The notes beneath the pieces were generated by a model. That model saw only the letters and a program-made list of their open reading frames with translations. It was not told the origin of the DNA and searched no databases. This document shows positions 12,631 to 23,800 of a stretch of DNA of 64,000 bases, piece by piece (position 1 is the first letter of the stretch; every line of letters starts with the position of its first letter). Position numbers and translations under genes: made by a program. Origin of the DNA: Tubulanus polymorphus (taxonomy: Eukaryota; Nemertea; Palaeonemertea; Tubulaniformes; Tubulanidae); the NCBI RefSeq assembly GCF_964204645.1, contig NC_134032.1, positions 1,638,916 to 1,702,915 of the forward strand, given 5' to 3'.

Positions 12631-13449
12631 ATGAATTCGATATCGACTTTCTGTTTGGTCATTTTGGGTGAGTTATGCTGGGGAAAAAATGTTTCCTTTC
12701 TCTAGATCGCATTATGTATACATCCTCGACGTGGAAATTTAATTCTTCCTAAAACGTTCACTGTAGGCCACGTCGTGACGTCATTGTTTAAATGGCTGCT
12801 TTTAGAGTAACAATTATAGACCCATCCTCGCTTGCCAGGGTTTGACTGCCTCCTGCCGAAGCTCACTCCGCCACAAACCCAGGCCGCAATACCCTTTATT
12901 CGTCTATTACATTGCTCAGGATTTCTTGAGAGGACAGGTTGCCGGTAAGCGGCCACCGGTCTATGTATTAAGCCAATCGGATGCGTTGGTTTCCAACGGC
13001 GGATTCGATCCATCAAAACCACGCATCTGAAAGTTGATTTCTTGAAGGCGCACTACTACCTTAGAGCCAAATCTTAACTCAAAGCTGCAGAACATAATTT
13101 TGGGGATTTGGTAACAGGAGTGGAGGTGTAGGTGCCCCATGACATGAACTGATGACGGGAACTGATAACGGGACTGCCTTCAAAATGGCCGTTCGATCAT
13201 TCGGGTTTTTCGTTTGAAAATCTTTCAGCATCCGCCGTCGTCATGGTTTCCATGTTAATCGAGACGGGACATTGTTGGAATGCCGAACAGAGATTGAAAG
13301 TTTGTCTGAAACATTGCGAAACGGTAACCAAGGATGAAACCGCGGCGGGACACTGCAAGAAAGACTGTCCTGAAGTAGTGGCGTGCGAGGCACATTGCCG
13401 CACCCCTGATGGCCGATATCACGCGAAATGTTGGGCCGAATGTTGGTAG
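12631..13449 (+). CDS. Small secreted CxxxC-rich peptide, paralogue 1
   Basis: Two exons, 12631-12667 (37 coding bases, donor G|GTGAGT) and 13229-13449 (acceptor TTTCAG), joined in phase 1; stop TAG. The product is 85 residues. The first exon and the start of the second together encode a hydrophobic signal peptide, MNSISTFCLVILASAVVMV. The mature part has nine Cys arranged as one leading Cys and four CxxxC pairs (CLKHC, CKKDC, CEAHC, CWAEC), the last two separated by RTPDGRYHAK. Four CxxxC pairs in a short secreted chain suggest a disulfide-linked helical hairpin. Function is unknown; defence, venom or signalling peptides all use such folds. The intron carries a MITE fragment. The gene structure matches the next two genes exactly. 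Confidence 0.8.
12824..13030. mobile_element. MITE fragment, CATCCTCGCTTGCCAGGGTT family
   Basis: Starts with the CATCCTCGCTTGCCAGGGTT end. Interior matches other copies (CTATTACATTGC, AGCGGCCACCGG, AAGCCAATCGGATGCG). The right end is lost. It lies inside the intron of peptide gene 1. Confidence 0.7.
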
Positions 13450-13786
13450 CGACGACCCAACCGGAAATTACGTATAAAACGGGTTAGAAATGAATCTATC
13501 GGGTTCGAATCCCAAATAATTAAACATGCGGGTATTTTCAGTGAATGCTACCTCATTAATTTATGTTAATCAAAATATTTACGAAATATATACAAATACA
13601 TGTTGAATGATTTCAAAAAAAGAAGTGACTTGTCTTCGTGGAGATAGTTTCGATGCAAAATAGGACCACTGCATGCATTTACACTCGAACCAAACCCAAA
13701 GCCCAACCGTTGCAAGGATCGGACCTAGGAGCTCCAACTACGTGTGCTAACCTTGACACTATAGAACTCTATTGCGTGTGCTGGTA

Positions 13787-14032
13787 TTTAGGGCCAACTT
13801 CGGTTATCGGAGTTAGTCGACTATAGTCGAACTACATGAAACCGAATATCCGTTAGTCGGAACTATGGTCCGGAAATGATCGACCACGCAATTGAGCACG
13901 GTAGCTACAGTTCGGACCTAGGTTCAAGATGGCCGACACTGTGAAATACGTTACGACCGAACTATAGTGTGTTCGGTTATTAGTTCCGACCACTAGTCGA
14001 CTAGCTACGAAAACCGAAGTTGGCCTAGGCTG
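13787..14032 (+). mobile_element. Inverted-end element (TTCGGTTATCGGAGTTAGTC family), copy A
   Basis: About 240 bp with ends reading GGCCAACTTCGGTT and AACCGAAGTTGGCC and inner CTAGTCGAC motifs. A nearly full-length copy in opposite orientation lies at 19321-19552, inside the intron of peptide gene 3. A short piece near 8990-9055 looks related. Confidence 0.75.
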
Positions 14033-15570
14033 TAGACAAGCATCACCGTGGTGGCCATTTCTCTGTTTCTTACAACGTTCCTTTCATCAGTCATTCCTTA
14101 TCCCTAGACTGGTCGCCTGTCCAATTCTGCACCACCTGCATTCGCAGACAGAATCTAACTGAAGGTAGAGACCGGCAACCAGTCTATCTTTATCCCCATG
14201 ATGACTCCATCCTCGCTTGCCAGGGGTCCAGTATCACTCCCGAACTCGCTTCCACCAGCCCCCTGGCCTCACGAAGCGTGATTTCATTACTGGCGCTGTT
14301 GCGCATGACGTCATATATCGATTTGCGAAATACTTCCTTGTTCGGTAAAACGTTCGCTGATTGGTCCATTTAACGGGAAAACCAACAGAAGTCTACTGTC
14401 GGTTTGTTACAAGCGCTGTGATTGGTACGACCGGATTCTGGTCGGCTGGTAACGACTCCAACGACTCGTGAGGTCAAGGGGTTCGGGGGAACAGCTTTAG
14501 CGTAGTAGGTTCGAATCCCTTGACGGGTGAAGATGTGATGACTCCAGTTTCTTTGGTTAAAGGAAGATTTTCACAACAAACTACTTGAGGATTAGACCGC
14601 GAATCCAGACTTGTCCGTCTTTTCAAAGATGGTCTAGAACACCGAGTGCCCTAAGTTCTGAAATTGCATCTACAGGCATTCTCAAAAATCGCCCTTCCCC
14701 AGCCTACGTCGCAAAGATGCCAGTAGACTCCGCTATTGGGGGGTTAGCCCATCATTTTGTGGCCCACTTGATACTGGAGTTGTATCATTTTGTGTGAAGT
14801 GCCCTCTATAAAACAAGACTGTTTAGACTTTTCGGGCTAGATCCACTCACCCCTCCGAACGAATCGGGACCCAATCGAATAGAGGGTTACCGCGGCTTGA
14901 AACCCTTCATGATAAACCAAAATCTAAACCAAAAAGACTGTTTAGTCTTGGGTGCTGGATCGACCCGAACGAAGATTGTGAACCAGCCGAAAGACGGTTC
15001 CTGGAGATAATCCTCACGTGGCACGAATTCAGGGTATCTGACTAGAGAATTCGAAAAAAAATATACGTACCAAAACTGTTATCGAGACTTCAATGTCGGG
15101 TCGTTTGTTGATACAGCGGTATGAAATCAAGACCACCGGATTCGCGTCGGCAAAGTGCAGCTGTATTTGAACTACGTCACTTGACCAACCGGAATTTTTA
15201 AAAACTGTTTTACCAACATATTTAATTCGAACTACGGAACTCATTTTGTAGAGCTTCGACGAAAAATAGCAAATATCTTTGATTTTTTTTATAAGCTTTG
15301 TGGCGCTTTTCATAACTGATACCATGGGTAGAACCGTTTTGGCTACATTTAGACCTATATTTGTTTTATCACAAATTATTTTTCTGCAGTTTTGGTTTTA
15401 AAAGAACGGGGAACAATTTGGCACCGATGCGATAGGATTCATCGCCGAGTGGGAGATGTAGCCTACTCGATATCGATCCTTGCGCGCGACCCTTCAACGA
15501 CTTTTCTAAACGATATGCAAAATGTGAAAATGAATAAAGTCGGATAAAACGTTTGTAAATAAATCGGGTG
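14033..15570. other. Repeat-derived spacer between peptide genes 1 and 2
   Basis: 14100-14290 contains CATCCTCGCTTGCCAGGGGT-type MITE material. 14465-14535 contains an RNA polymerase III B-box-like GGTTCGAATCC followed by CTTGACGGGTG; it could be a tRNA-derived SINE, but no cloverleaf could be drawn. No exon recognised. Confidence 0.45.
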
Positions 15571-15581
15571 GCGCGGGATCC

Positions 15582-15588
15582 TATAAAA
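15582..15588 (+). promoter_or_regulatory. TATA box of peptide gene 2
   Basis: TATAAAA lies 70 bases before the ATG at 15658, in a C/G-rich local context (GGATCC before, CCGCGG after). That leaves room for a short leader starting near 15610-15615. Confidence 0.6.
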
Positions 15589-15657
15589 TCCGCGGCTTTG
15601 AAACCGTTTTTGTCATACAAATTTTCAGCAACGTAGAGAAAAGAGACGTCAGACGCT

Positions 15658-17020
15658 ATGAATTGTTCAGCTTACAGTTTGTTTATCATGGGTGAGTGAA
15701 TACATTTCGTTCAATTCTGAAACATTTCTACAGTTCTATCGTCTACAGCGTGCTGGTCACGCCCGAGTCAAGAGTCATTCCTTGAATATTTGAAACCATC
15801 TTTGAATTCATTCAAATTTCATAATAAACGGCACCGGTTTTGATATTTTATTGATAAGTTGTAAAGATCAAACCAATGATTATTTTTTTCATCAGTACCA
15901 CATCTGAGGTTCCCCTTCATACGTCCTGGCGGGCATCTACATCCATTTTGATGTTTGGTGTCGGGGATTCGTCAACTAGACAAATCCCTTAGGACTTTTT
16001 GAACAGTTCCGCTTCACAGTTCTTTGAGAAAATCTTCCTTTGTAAAAATTGTAACTGACAAGACTGTCGAAATAAATGAAACAAAATGAAAGGTGCTTTT
16101 CGTAAATATCGGACTTTCAATTACGAAATTCTACCAAAACTACACTTTTGGAAATCCAATACAACTAAAACGTTAAGTTAGATATTATGATTATATAATA
16201 ATATATATTAATAATAATATAATATATATATATATATATTAAGATTATGATCATATATTATGGCTTGGGGGGTTGCATTGCAGCTTAGGGTAATATAACT
16301 CATCATTTTCTGGCGCGAAGCCATAGTTTGATTTAATACCATCCTTAGAGGATAGCCGTCATAAAATCTTTTGCTACAAAATTGTCAAAGTTAAGATCTA
16401 GTTGCCTAGCTAGATATTTTGGTCTCTGCTTAAAGTTGTGATTAACTATTTACCCGTAGCCTGTAAAATAATGGTTATTTCTTAAAGTTCGAATTTATCT
16501 ACCCGCCTATCGATCTTTCGGTTTCATCGTTTAAAAAAAGTTCCGTTAGAATGTTAGTCTTCTATGCAAAAGACTGTTGGTGATAGGCCGTAAGTTGCCG
16601 TACGTGCGTTACCGCGTTGGTGTCCCTCTATGATGTGGCGTGTTAAAAAGTGGTGCAGATCGAGGGTCGTATAATCTTTTTCTTTTTTAATATGGCCCGA
16701 ATCAGCCACCATTACTTAACCGTGATAACCCTTTGCCCAACCGTGTGATACCACGCGCCAAATATAATGTATTTTAATATCCGCCATTATATGACGTTAT
16801 TGCCTTGTTTTTCGTCACAGTGTTGATCGGCATGGTGACGGTTGGCATGGTAACTGCTGTAACGGAAGCGGAACGCATGCAAGCCTGCAATGATTCGTGC
16901 GATTCGGGGAATTGCGACTGCGCGACGAGGGTTAAATGTGAAAAACAATGCGGCTATTTCGAGAATGGAGAAGTGGAAAATGATTGCTGGAGCGACTGTC
17001 TATCTGGCGGCCAGCGCTAG
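15658..17020 (+). CDS. Small secreted CxxxC-rich peptide, paralogue 2
   Basis: Exons 15658-15691 (34 bases, donor G|GTGAGT) and 16821-17020 (acceptor CACAG), phase 1 junction, stop TAG. The product is 77 residues. Signal peptide: MNCSAYSLFIMVLIGMVTVG, followed by a TAVTEA region that could hold the cleavage site. The mature part has eight Cys: CNDSC, CDC, CEKQC, CWSDC. The second pair is shortened to CxC compared with its neighbours. The final CW--C after an Asn-Gly turn matches paralogues 1 and 3. A possible 3' UTR intron (GATG|GTGAGCC at about 17039 to an acceptor at 17521) precedes the poly(A) signal at 17638. Function is not recognised; the start is chosen by signal peptide, TATA box and shared gene structure. 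Confidence 0.8.
16185..16250. repeat. AT-rich microsatellite in the intron of peptide gene 2
   Basis: ATAATATATATTAATAATAATATA followed by (AT)n. Confidence 0.8.
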
Positions 17021-17189
17021 GTGGATAGTCGGATGAGATGGTGAGCCGGTTTGACGAGATGAATTCCATTTATACCTGGCAAGAAATAAGATTATTTAGG
17101 GAGATTTCTGAAAAAAAGGTTCTAAATTTACATATATTCGATTTATTCAAGACGCTCAAACAAATTAGAATGAGCAATGACCCCTAGCG

Positions 17190-17405
17190 GGGCGGATCCT
17201 GTGTCTGATTCAGGGCGGGGTGCTTAAAAATATAGCATTTATGTGATTGATAAAAGGGGCACCGCCAGTATATGGCATTAAAACGCCGGACCAGGCCAAA
17301 TTTGGCTCGAGTCTGATCCGTGCCAATTTGCCCCGGGCCGTATCGTATCCGTGTGATCGCGCCTTAGCGCCCTCCTCACTCGATACGAGCACACTGGCGC
17401 CACTC
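17190..17405. mobile_element. Degenerate MITE related to 53400-54010
   Basis: Shares GGCTCGAGTCTGATCCGTGC and the terminal CCGTGTGATCGCG with the element in SNX19. No clear left end. Confidence 0.5.
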
Positions 17406-17637
17406 TGATCTCACTTCGGCAAGAATAGCTTCTAGAATACTAACTTTTTCTAGTGGCGCTTACGCAAATACGTTACTAGTCCTAAATACCGGTAATATTG
17501 ATGACTTTTGTACAATTTCAGGCGTGGAAACCGACGAAACCCTCACAGACTCCTGGCAGATTCAGAATTCATTTTTTATTTCGATTTTAATGTATGTACT
17601 TTGTTATGTGCGCATGTAACAATCTTTTTCTCTTCAT

Positions 17638-17643
17638 AATAAA
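17638..17643 (+). promoter_or_regulatory. Poly(A) signal AATAAA of peptide gene 2
   Basis: AATAAA preceded by a T-rich stretch. It belongs to the gene only if the 3' UTR intron proposed above is real. Confidence 0.5.
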
Positions 17644-19060
17644 GTTCGCAATTTTAAAATCTCAAATCTATGGTTTTTCATAAATTGAGGCCAAAAATGA
17701 TCCCTTTTTCTCGTTTTCAAAATACCTGAAAATGCTCCGGCAGGCAGGATACTTATTTTTGATTATTTGAAATAAAATAATTTTTTTGGGAAATATTGAC
17801 CAGGCAGGCAGCATTTTTGTTATCAATGGAAATTTATGGAAGCAACCTTCCTTTGTTACCTCCCCTGTTTACCAAATGTGTCATGAGGAGGTTTGCAGCC
17901 ATTCACCCAGAACCGAATAATCGCTGATTGAAATCATTGTCAAGATCTTCGAACCGCAATAGAATGAAAAAAAAAGAACTACAAGACATTCCGACACCCG
18001 GCCTAACGGTTTTTATTTCATTTTATTTCATTTCCTATGAACCAAGAACTTTTTTCGGCAGATTTCATTCTACCGGGTCTCTAAGCCTAGTATGTGCCCT
18101 TCCGGCCGGGCCGAAAACTAATAGCCTCGCTGACCTCTGCAACACCAGTCTGGTCACCTTTCAAAATTGTTCATGGACTTGAGGCTTGTTGTGACGTGAG
18201 CAGAGATGCGCCAGGTGTCAAGAGAAGTGAGATATGATAGTCCAGTAATGTTGCTGCTCTGAGGTGTCGAGCCCGAATCGGGACGACACGGAATGACCCA
18301 AATTCGGGCTGCTCTGAGCCAAGCAACCTCTGGACACCACACCTACCAATCAAACTAGATCTTAGGCCAGTCGATTGGTTATACAAAGCTGTTCTGACAG
18401 AATATTACTTGGCGTTCTGAATACAGTTCCGAATTAAGATTTAACTCCGAGTTAACTCATTGAAAATGAACTAATTTTAACCGAGAGATAACTCTAATTC
18501 ACAACTGCGGAACTGGGTCCTGATTTGTCAGGTTGTTAATGAGTTGTTTGACGTAGGAGTTTCCCTTTCTCCTAGTGTTCGGTCCAACGAGGGCTTTGGT
18601 ATTATATCCCTCGGAAGGTAAGCGGTGTGAAGTGGTTTCAATCGTTTAGCATTGATAGGCGATTTTATCGAGGCATCACGTGTGGCTTACATATTCTGTT
18701 ATATCTAAAATTGCGCAATTTTAGAATCATGCCTGCTAAGTACGTCCATACTGATTATGATGAAATATACCGGGACCTTTATACTACTGGAAATACATTT
18801 TCTAATAACTCTGAATATGATCGACAAACGATGCCTCAACCGTGTCAGATTCCCTTAGTATGAATCTTACGTAGATTTCAACTCGGAAATACGGCGACGG
18901 CGACAAAGTATGTTGCAGCAAGAAAAATTAAAACGGTAACACTTGAAACAGAAAATGAAACTATTCGAAAATGAAAGTCTGAGTGTACACAGCTGTGAAT
19001 CGAATTGGGGAACTGTGTGCGAGACTTCTGTTTCTGGTATTTGTTATTTGGCTATTCGCT
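17644..19060. other. Spacer between peptide genes 2 and 3
   Basis: 18422-18518 is a copy of the palindromic AGTTCCGAATTAAG...CTGCGGAACTGG family. An open frame at 18627-18863 has no recognisable domain. No TATA box was identified for gene 3. Confidence 0.45.
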
Positions 19061-20098
19061 ATGCAAGCAGGAGTAGTTACTGTCGCAGTTCTCGGTAAGT
19101 AAATTCTCAAAAGAAGTTGACTACGGATCTATAGGCGCAATTGATGAGTCGTAGGCTCGCGCTGGTATATAGAATATAGAATATATTTTTTCATTGTTCA
19201 CAAAATGACATTTGCTTAGAGCGAAAAGACAATGCGATACAATAGCAGAAACAAAATTCTGTTTTATTTTTGGATAGATGTAACGATTAGAAATGTGACA
19301 ATGAAATAACACTCGCTGGGCCAAATTCGGTTTTCGTAGCTAGTCGACTAGTGGTCGGAACTAATAACCGAACACACTATAGTTCGGTCGTAACGTATTT
19401 CACAGTGTCGGCCATCTTGAACCTAGGTCCGAACTTTAGCGACCGTGCTCAATTGCGTGGTCGACCATTTCCGGACCATAGTTCCGACTAACGGACATTC
19501 GGTTTCATGTAGTTCGACTATTATCGTCTAACTCCGATAACCGAAGGTGGCCCTGGCTGAGTCGGGATCGAACCCGGGTCTTGCACGTAGAACGCAAGCC
19601 CAGTAGACCAGTAGACCATTAGAACTAGTTAGTCTATTAGGCAGTGGCTATACAGGTTGCCATATATGCGAAACGCGAGGGGATTCTATGACATTAATTC
19701 ATGGAGTCTCTATGTCTTTTCTAGAATGTTAGTTCGTAGATTTCTAAACACAAAATTGATGAAGCCTCGGAACTTACGTAACAAACGTTCCGATATCATG
19801 AAATAAAGAATTATAAAAAATTACTATTACTATCATTATTATCACTATTATTAATATTATTATTAATATTTCAGTTGTTGGTTCTATGATTAGTCTGTTT
19901 CGGGCGTGCGAGTGTGTGTCCGAGGCTAGACTCGAGGGTAGATTCCAGTTATGCATGGATACTTGTAAACTGGGCGATAAGTGCACCTTGTATTGCCAAG
20001 AGATCCTGGACTGCGAGGTGAAGTGTCGGACACCTGATGGCGAGTACCCTCAACAGTGCTGGAACACCTGCTACGCTATTTATGGCCTCGCAAAATGA
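19061..20098 (+). CDS. Small secreted CxxxC-rich peptide, paralogue 3
   Basis: Exons 19061-19094 (34 bases, donor G|GTAAGT) and 19875-20098 (acceptor TTTCAG), phase 1 junction, stop TGA. The product is 85 residues. Signal peptide MQAGVVTVAVLVVGSMISLF; the mature region starts near CECVSEA. Ten Cys: CEC, CMDTC, CTLYC, CEVKC, CWNTC. The segment CRTPDGEYPQQCWNTC closely matches CRTPDGRYHAKCWAEC of paralogue 1, which proves common ancestry. The intron carries the inverted 230-bp element copy B and an ATT/ATA-rich tract just before the acceptor. Probably secreted with four or five disulfides; role unknown. Confidence 0.8.
19321..19552 (-). mobile_element. Inverted-end element (TTCGGTTATCGGAGTTAGTC family), copy B
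   Basis: Reverse-complement relative of 13787-14032, with matching blocks such as GTCGGAACTAATAACCG and CGACCGTGCTCAATTGCG. It lies in the intron of peptide gene 3. Confidence 0.75.
19555..19625 (-). repeat. tRNA-like fragment with B box
   Basis: The minus strand reads CCCGGGTTCGATCCCGACTC, a good RNA polymerase III B box, but the 5' half does not fold into a tRNA. Likely a tRNA-derived SINE remnant. Confidence 0.4.
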
Positions 20099-20144
20099 TC
20101 ACTTTTTTGTTGGAATGATGAATAACGTCTTACTGTATAATTGA

Positions 20145-20150
20145 AATAAA
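20145..20150 (+). promoter_or_regulatory. Poly(A) signal AATAAA of peptide gene 3
   Basis: Lies 47 bases after the TGA and is followed by a T-rich stretch (CCCTTTTTTATTTTT). Confidence 0.75.
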
Positions 20151-20838
20151 ATGATCGCGTTCATTGCGCCCTTTTTTATTTTTCGGATTGAAACTTTACG
20201 GGAATCGGAGGAAATTCATTTATGTTTTTGTTTTATGAATCCCAGCATTTGTAGGCACGGATTAAGCCGGTACGACCGTCGATTTTTCAAGAACGATTTT
20301 TTTCGAGGCATCGCAAACGTTTAAAACGCGATGATTACTGTATAGCGGTAAACAAATTAGTTTTTATTATTATCGATTGATTTATCCACTTATTTCTAGC
20401 ACAATATCTGATAATCATCCAATTCATTGTCGACTGATTCGCTTGTTAACCGGCAGTTAGACAGTTAAACTCTTGAGTTCTGTCGGAAGAGTGAACTCTT
20501 ACTCACAACTGTGGAACTGGGTCCAGCTGATTTCCTGTAAATATGCTAATTGATGATCGGATCGTTACTGCTGAAAAGTGATCTATCTGCAATTCTGTTC
20601 AAAATCTGTATTCAATTAACACGGTAATCTCCATCGGAAGATTAGTCCTTTTTAAGTGGCAATAAAGAGTTGAATTGAATTATGGATGCGCCGATGTGGA
20701 TATTCTCGGAGCCACCCATTTCTAACAACCGGAGCTCAATCGGCGCAACACTTCCCGCGAAATGAACTGGAATGTTGAAAAAACTGCGAATAAAAGTGTC
20801 GAAAACATAAATTCGCTTTGAGCAACTGTAATTCAACC
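20151..20838. other. Spacer upstream of RFC1
   Basis: Includes a fragment of the palindromic AACTGTGGAACTGGGTCC family at 20450-20525. The RFC1 promoter should lie in the 3' half; no TATA box was seen. Confidence 0.4.
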
Positions 20839-23800
20839 ATGGTATGTGTTGCGAAATATATATTCATATCTGTTCGTTTCTGAATGGGGTGGTTAGAGTA
20901 AACATCAAATGGTATGGTAGAACTGTGGTACTGTACTGTAAGCGGGGCCTAAAAATGTCAAACCCAAAACCAAATCCAACCCACCAGCCAGCAAAAAAAT
21001 TGAATTTTTCAGATTTTGCTATAAATGTAATTATAGTCTGTGGTGTCATTACATTGTCCTGTTGCCATCCTCGCTTGCCAGGGTTAGAATGCCTCCCGTC
21101 AAAACTTGCGCCAACACAAATCCTGGCCGCGAACCCCCTTCAATATTCAAAATGGCAATGCCTATAATGCAAGCAGTCAATACTGGAACGCCTATATATC
21201 GTATAGTAGTGTCTGCTGTACTGGCTCACTATAATATCAGGTCAATATCAGTCGCAATAGAAGGCCTAGGTGTTTGGTGCAGACAATTTGAAAAGAAGCT
21301 AATAGGCGTTTATGCGTGCTCTACACATCAGCTCGCATGAAGTGACGCGGTAGAAACGTGCATAGCACGTCCACAGCACTGAAAGGGTTAATGCGGTGTA
21401 GGAACTGAAGCAACAGCGTGGATTACTGAATGACATTTAAATTCAATCATTCTCTACGTTTTTTGAAGAAATCGAAGTAAATTTGTCATCGGAACCTTAG
21501 AACCCTATATATCAGAACGGCAATCGGCCGGGGCGGTCAAAAAATGCTTGAATTATGGTTGAAACTCGTTTAACTATTTGCCTGCCAGGCATATTTTTCA
21601 GGTTAATGCTACGCTTTGCCAGGATTTCCATGTTTTTTCAGAGATTCATAAAACAAAAACAAGAAGGGATATATTCATCAAATTTGCTTTATTTTGTTCA
21701 TCTGGTCTTGCTTTTCCATGTAAAATAAGCAGCATTTCTTCTAAAAGTGATGAAATATATCTGCAGCAATCACAAGTGCAGAGGGGGTATTTTGCATAAA
21801 ATATGGCCATTTATGCATGTTCAACCCCTATTTCAATAGATAACACTACTGTTGTGTTGTGCGATGAATTTGCCATCTATCCCTAAAGCTAAGAAACAAG
21901 TCAACCGTACCAGTACCAGTTTCGGCAGGCAATGAGTAAACCCGGATTAAAAAACTTTTTCTCCCATTTTCCAGGATATTCGAAAGTTTTTCAGCCCGCC
22001 GGGAAAAACTGCAGCAGGGAAGAAATCAGCGCCGACCGCGTCTCTTAACAACAATAATAATATCAACAAGGTCAAGGACAAATCGAGCGAGGACGTGACA
22101 GACGGAACGCGCGTCGATTCGAGTCGGAAATCGTCGTCGTCGAAACGCAAACTGGACGCGTTCGACTCGGTGGTCGCCGTCGATTCCGATTCGGCCGGCG
22201 ACGAACCGGAATCGCCGTTGCCGCGGAAACGACAAAAACGGTCGTCGCCGTCGAAAAAACGCGAAAAAAGAGCGACGTCGAAAAACGGTTCGGATAGAAA
22301 ACGCGGAAAGAAGAAACGGTCGTCGGCGTCGCGCGGCGACGAGGATGAAGATGAAGATGTTGTTATCGTAGATGAAGATGAGAATCCGATTCCGAACAGC
22401 GTTAAACGAAAAAAAAGCGAAAAGGTTTTTATGACAATTTTTTATCAGGGGGGCGGATTTTATGTGGCCGTGTCCTGGGTCTGGACCGCGGCGCTCCCAT
22501 TGAGTTTGACATTTTTGAAAGTTGCGTATTTCTGGATCTTCAAAATTAATTATTTGAAATGTAGAAGTCAATTGAAGCGCGGTTATCCGTTGACACTAGC
22601 GACACCTGGGGGATTATCGCCGAATCCTCGCTTGCCTCAGTAGCCTCGCCTGTATCCCAGTCCTTATTCATGAACTAATGAGAAAAGTCGACTCAAATTT
22701 ACTTGAAATGTACAAGAAATTGAGTAACACAGTACAACTAGCGACACCTGGCGGATTATGGCTGAATCCTCGCTTGCCACCGTAGCCTTGCCAGTATCTC
22801 TTTGGGATATGATAGTGAAGCAGACGCTTCGATTCTATGTAATCTTGAACACTTAAATTAGACCCTCCTCTAGGTCCCTGAGAAGTTTCAGAGCCCTAGG
22901 GCCACTATTAAGGTCGCGCGAGATGTTAGAAGTGGGTCGGTTTTCAGGTCTCAACTTAACTCTTTCAGTGCGTCTACACCGCAGTGCGGAGTATAAATTG
23001 GTGATGGATTTTGCTAGTACACCGCATTGCGGTGTATTGATGTAATTAGTAATTACTAATTATCTCTCTTGAAAGATGGCAGCACCTGTCAAACACAGTG
23101 AAATATTAGTGACTAACGATACATCGCACCGCAGTGTAGACGCACTATAGTGGTATTCCCGTTATTCAACACACTAGGGTGGAATTTCTCAGAATTTTCA
23201 AATTTTCTTAAGCACTATAGGGTATTGATTAGTCAGCACTGAAAAGGTTAAAGTGTATTTTCGCGTATATTAGACGCTCATTTTAACGGTCTGGGCAGGG
23301 TCCGCCCAGACCCAACGGACCCCTGTGCCCTTGGAAGCTCCTTACATCCAGTAATGACTGATCTGTGGGGACCGCCCTACCCCCTGAATATTACCGATGT
23401 TGAAATGATGGATTTTCTCAATCAGGTGTCGAGTGTCGATGAAGATTTCGAGAAGGAGGTCGCGACGAAATCGAAAAAACCTAAAATCGACGACAAGTCG
23501 AAGAAACGTCAAAAGAAAGGAACCGTGATTTACGATTCGGACTCCGATGACGACGAGCCGAAACCGACAAAACAACGGAAACCTCGGAAAAAGAAAGAAA
23601 TCATCGCCGTTTCAGGTTAGAAATTAGTATTTTGAGAACTGTTTTTTGTGCGTGTGTGTCGGGATCCAGTTCCATAGTTCTGAGTTAAGATTTAACTCTA
23701 GAGTTAAAACATTGAAAATGAGCTAACTTAAACTCAGAGTTAACTCAAACTCACAACACTGGGTCCAGATGTATGTTTTTTTGATGCAGCCTTTTTCAAC

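Noticed and set aside
14465-14535. Possible tRNA gene
   Set aside because: B-box-like GGTTCGAATCC is present but acceptor, D and anticodon stems could not be paired; likely SINE remnant.
18627-18863. 78-codon frame ending YDRQTMPQPCQIPLV
   Set aside because: No signal peptide, domain, paralogue or splice support; left unannotated.
22026-22571. 181-codon minus-strand frame, Arg/Phe rich
   Set aside because: Mirror of RFC1 exon 2, whose Ser/Arg/Lys codons lack reverse stops; no domain.
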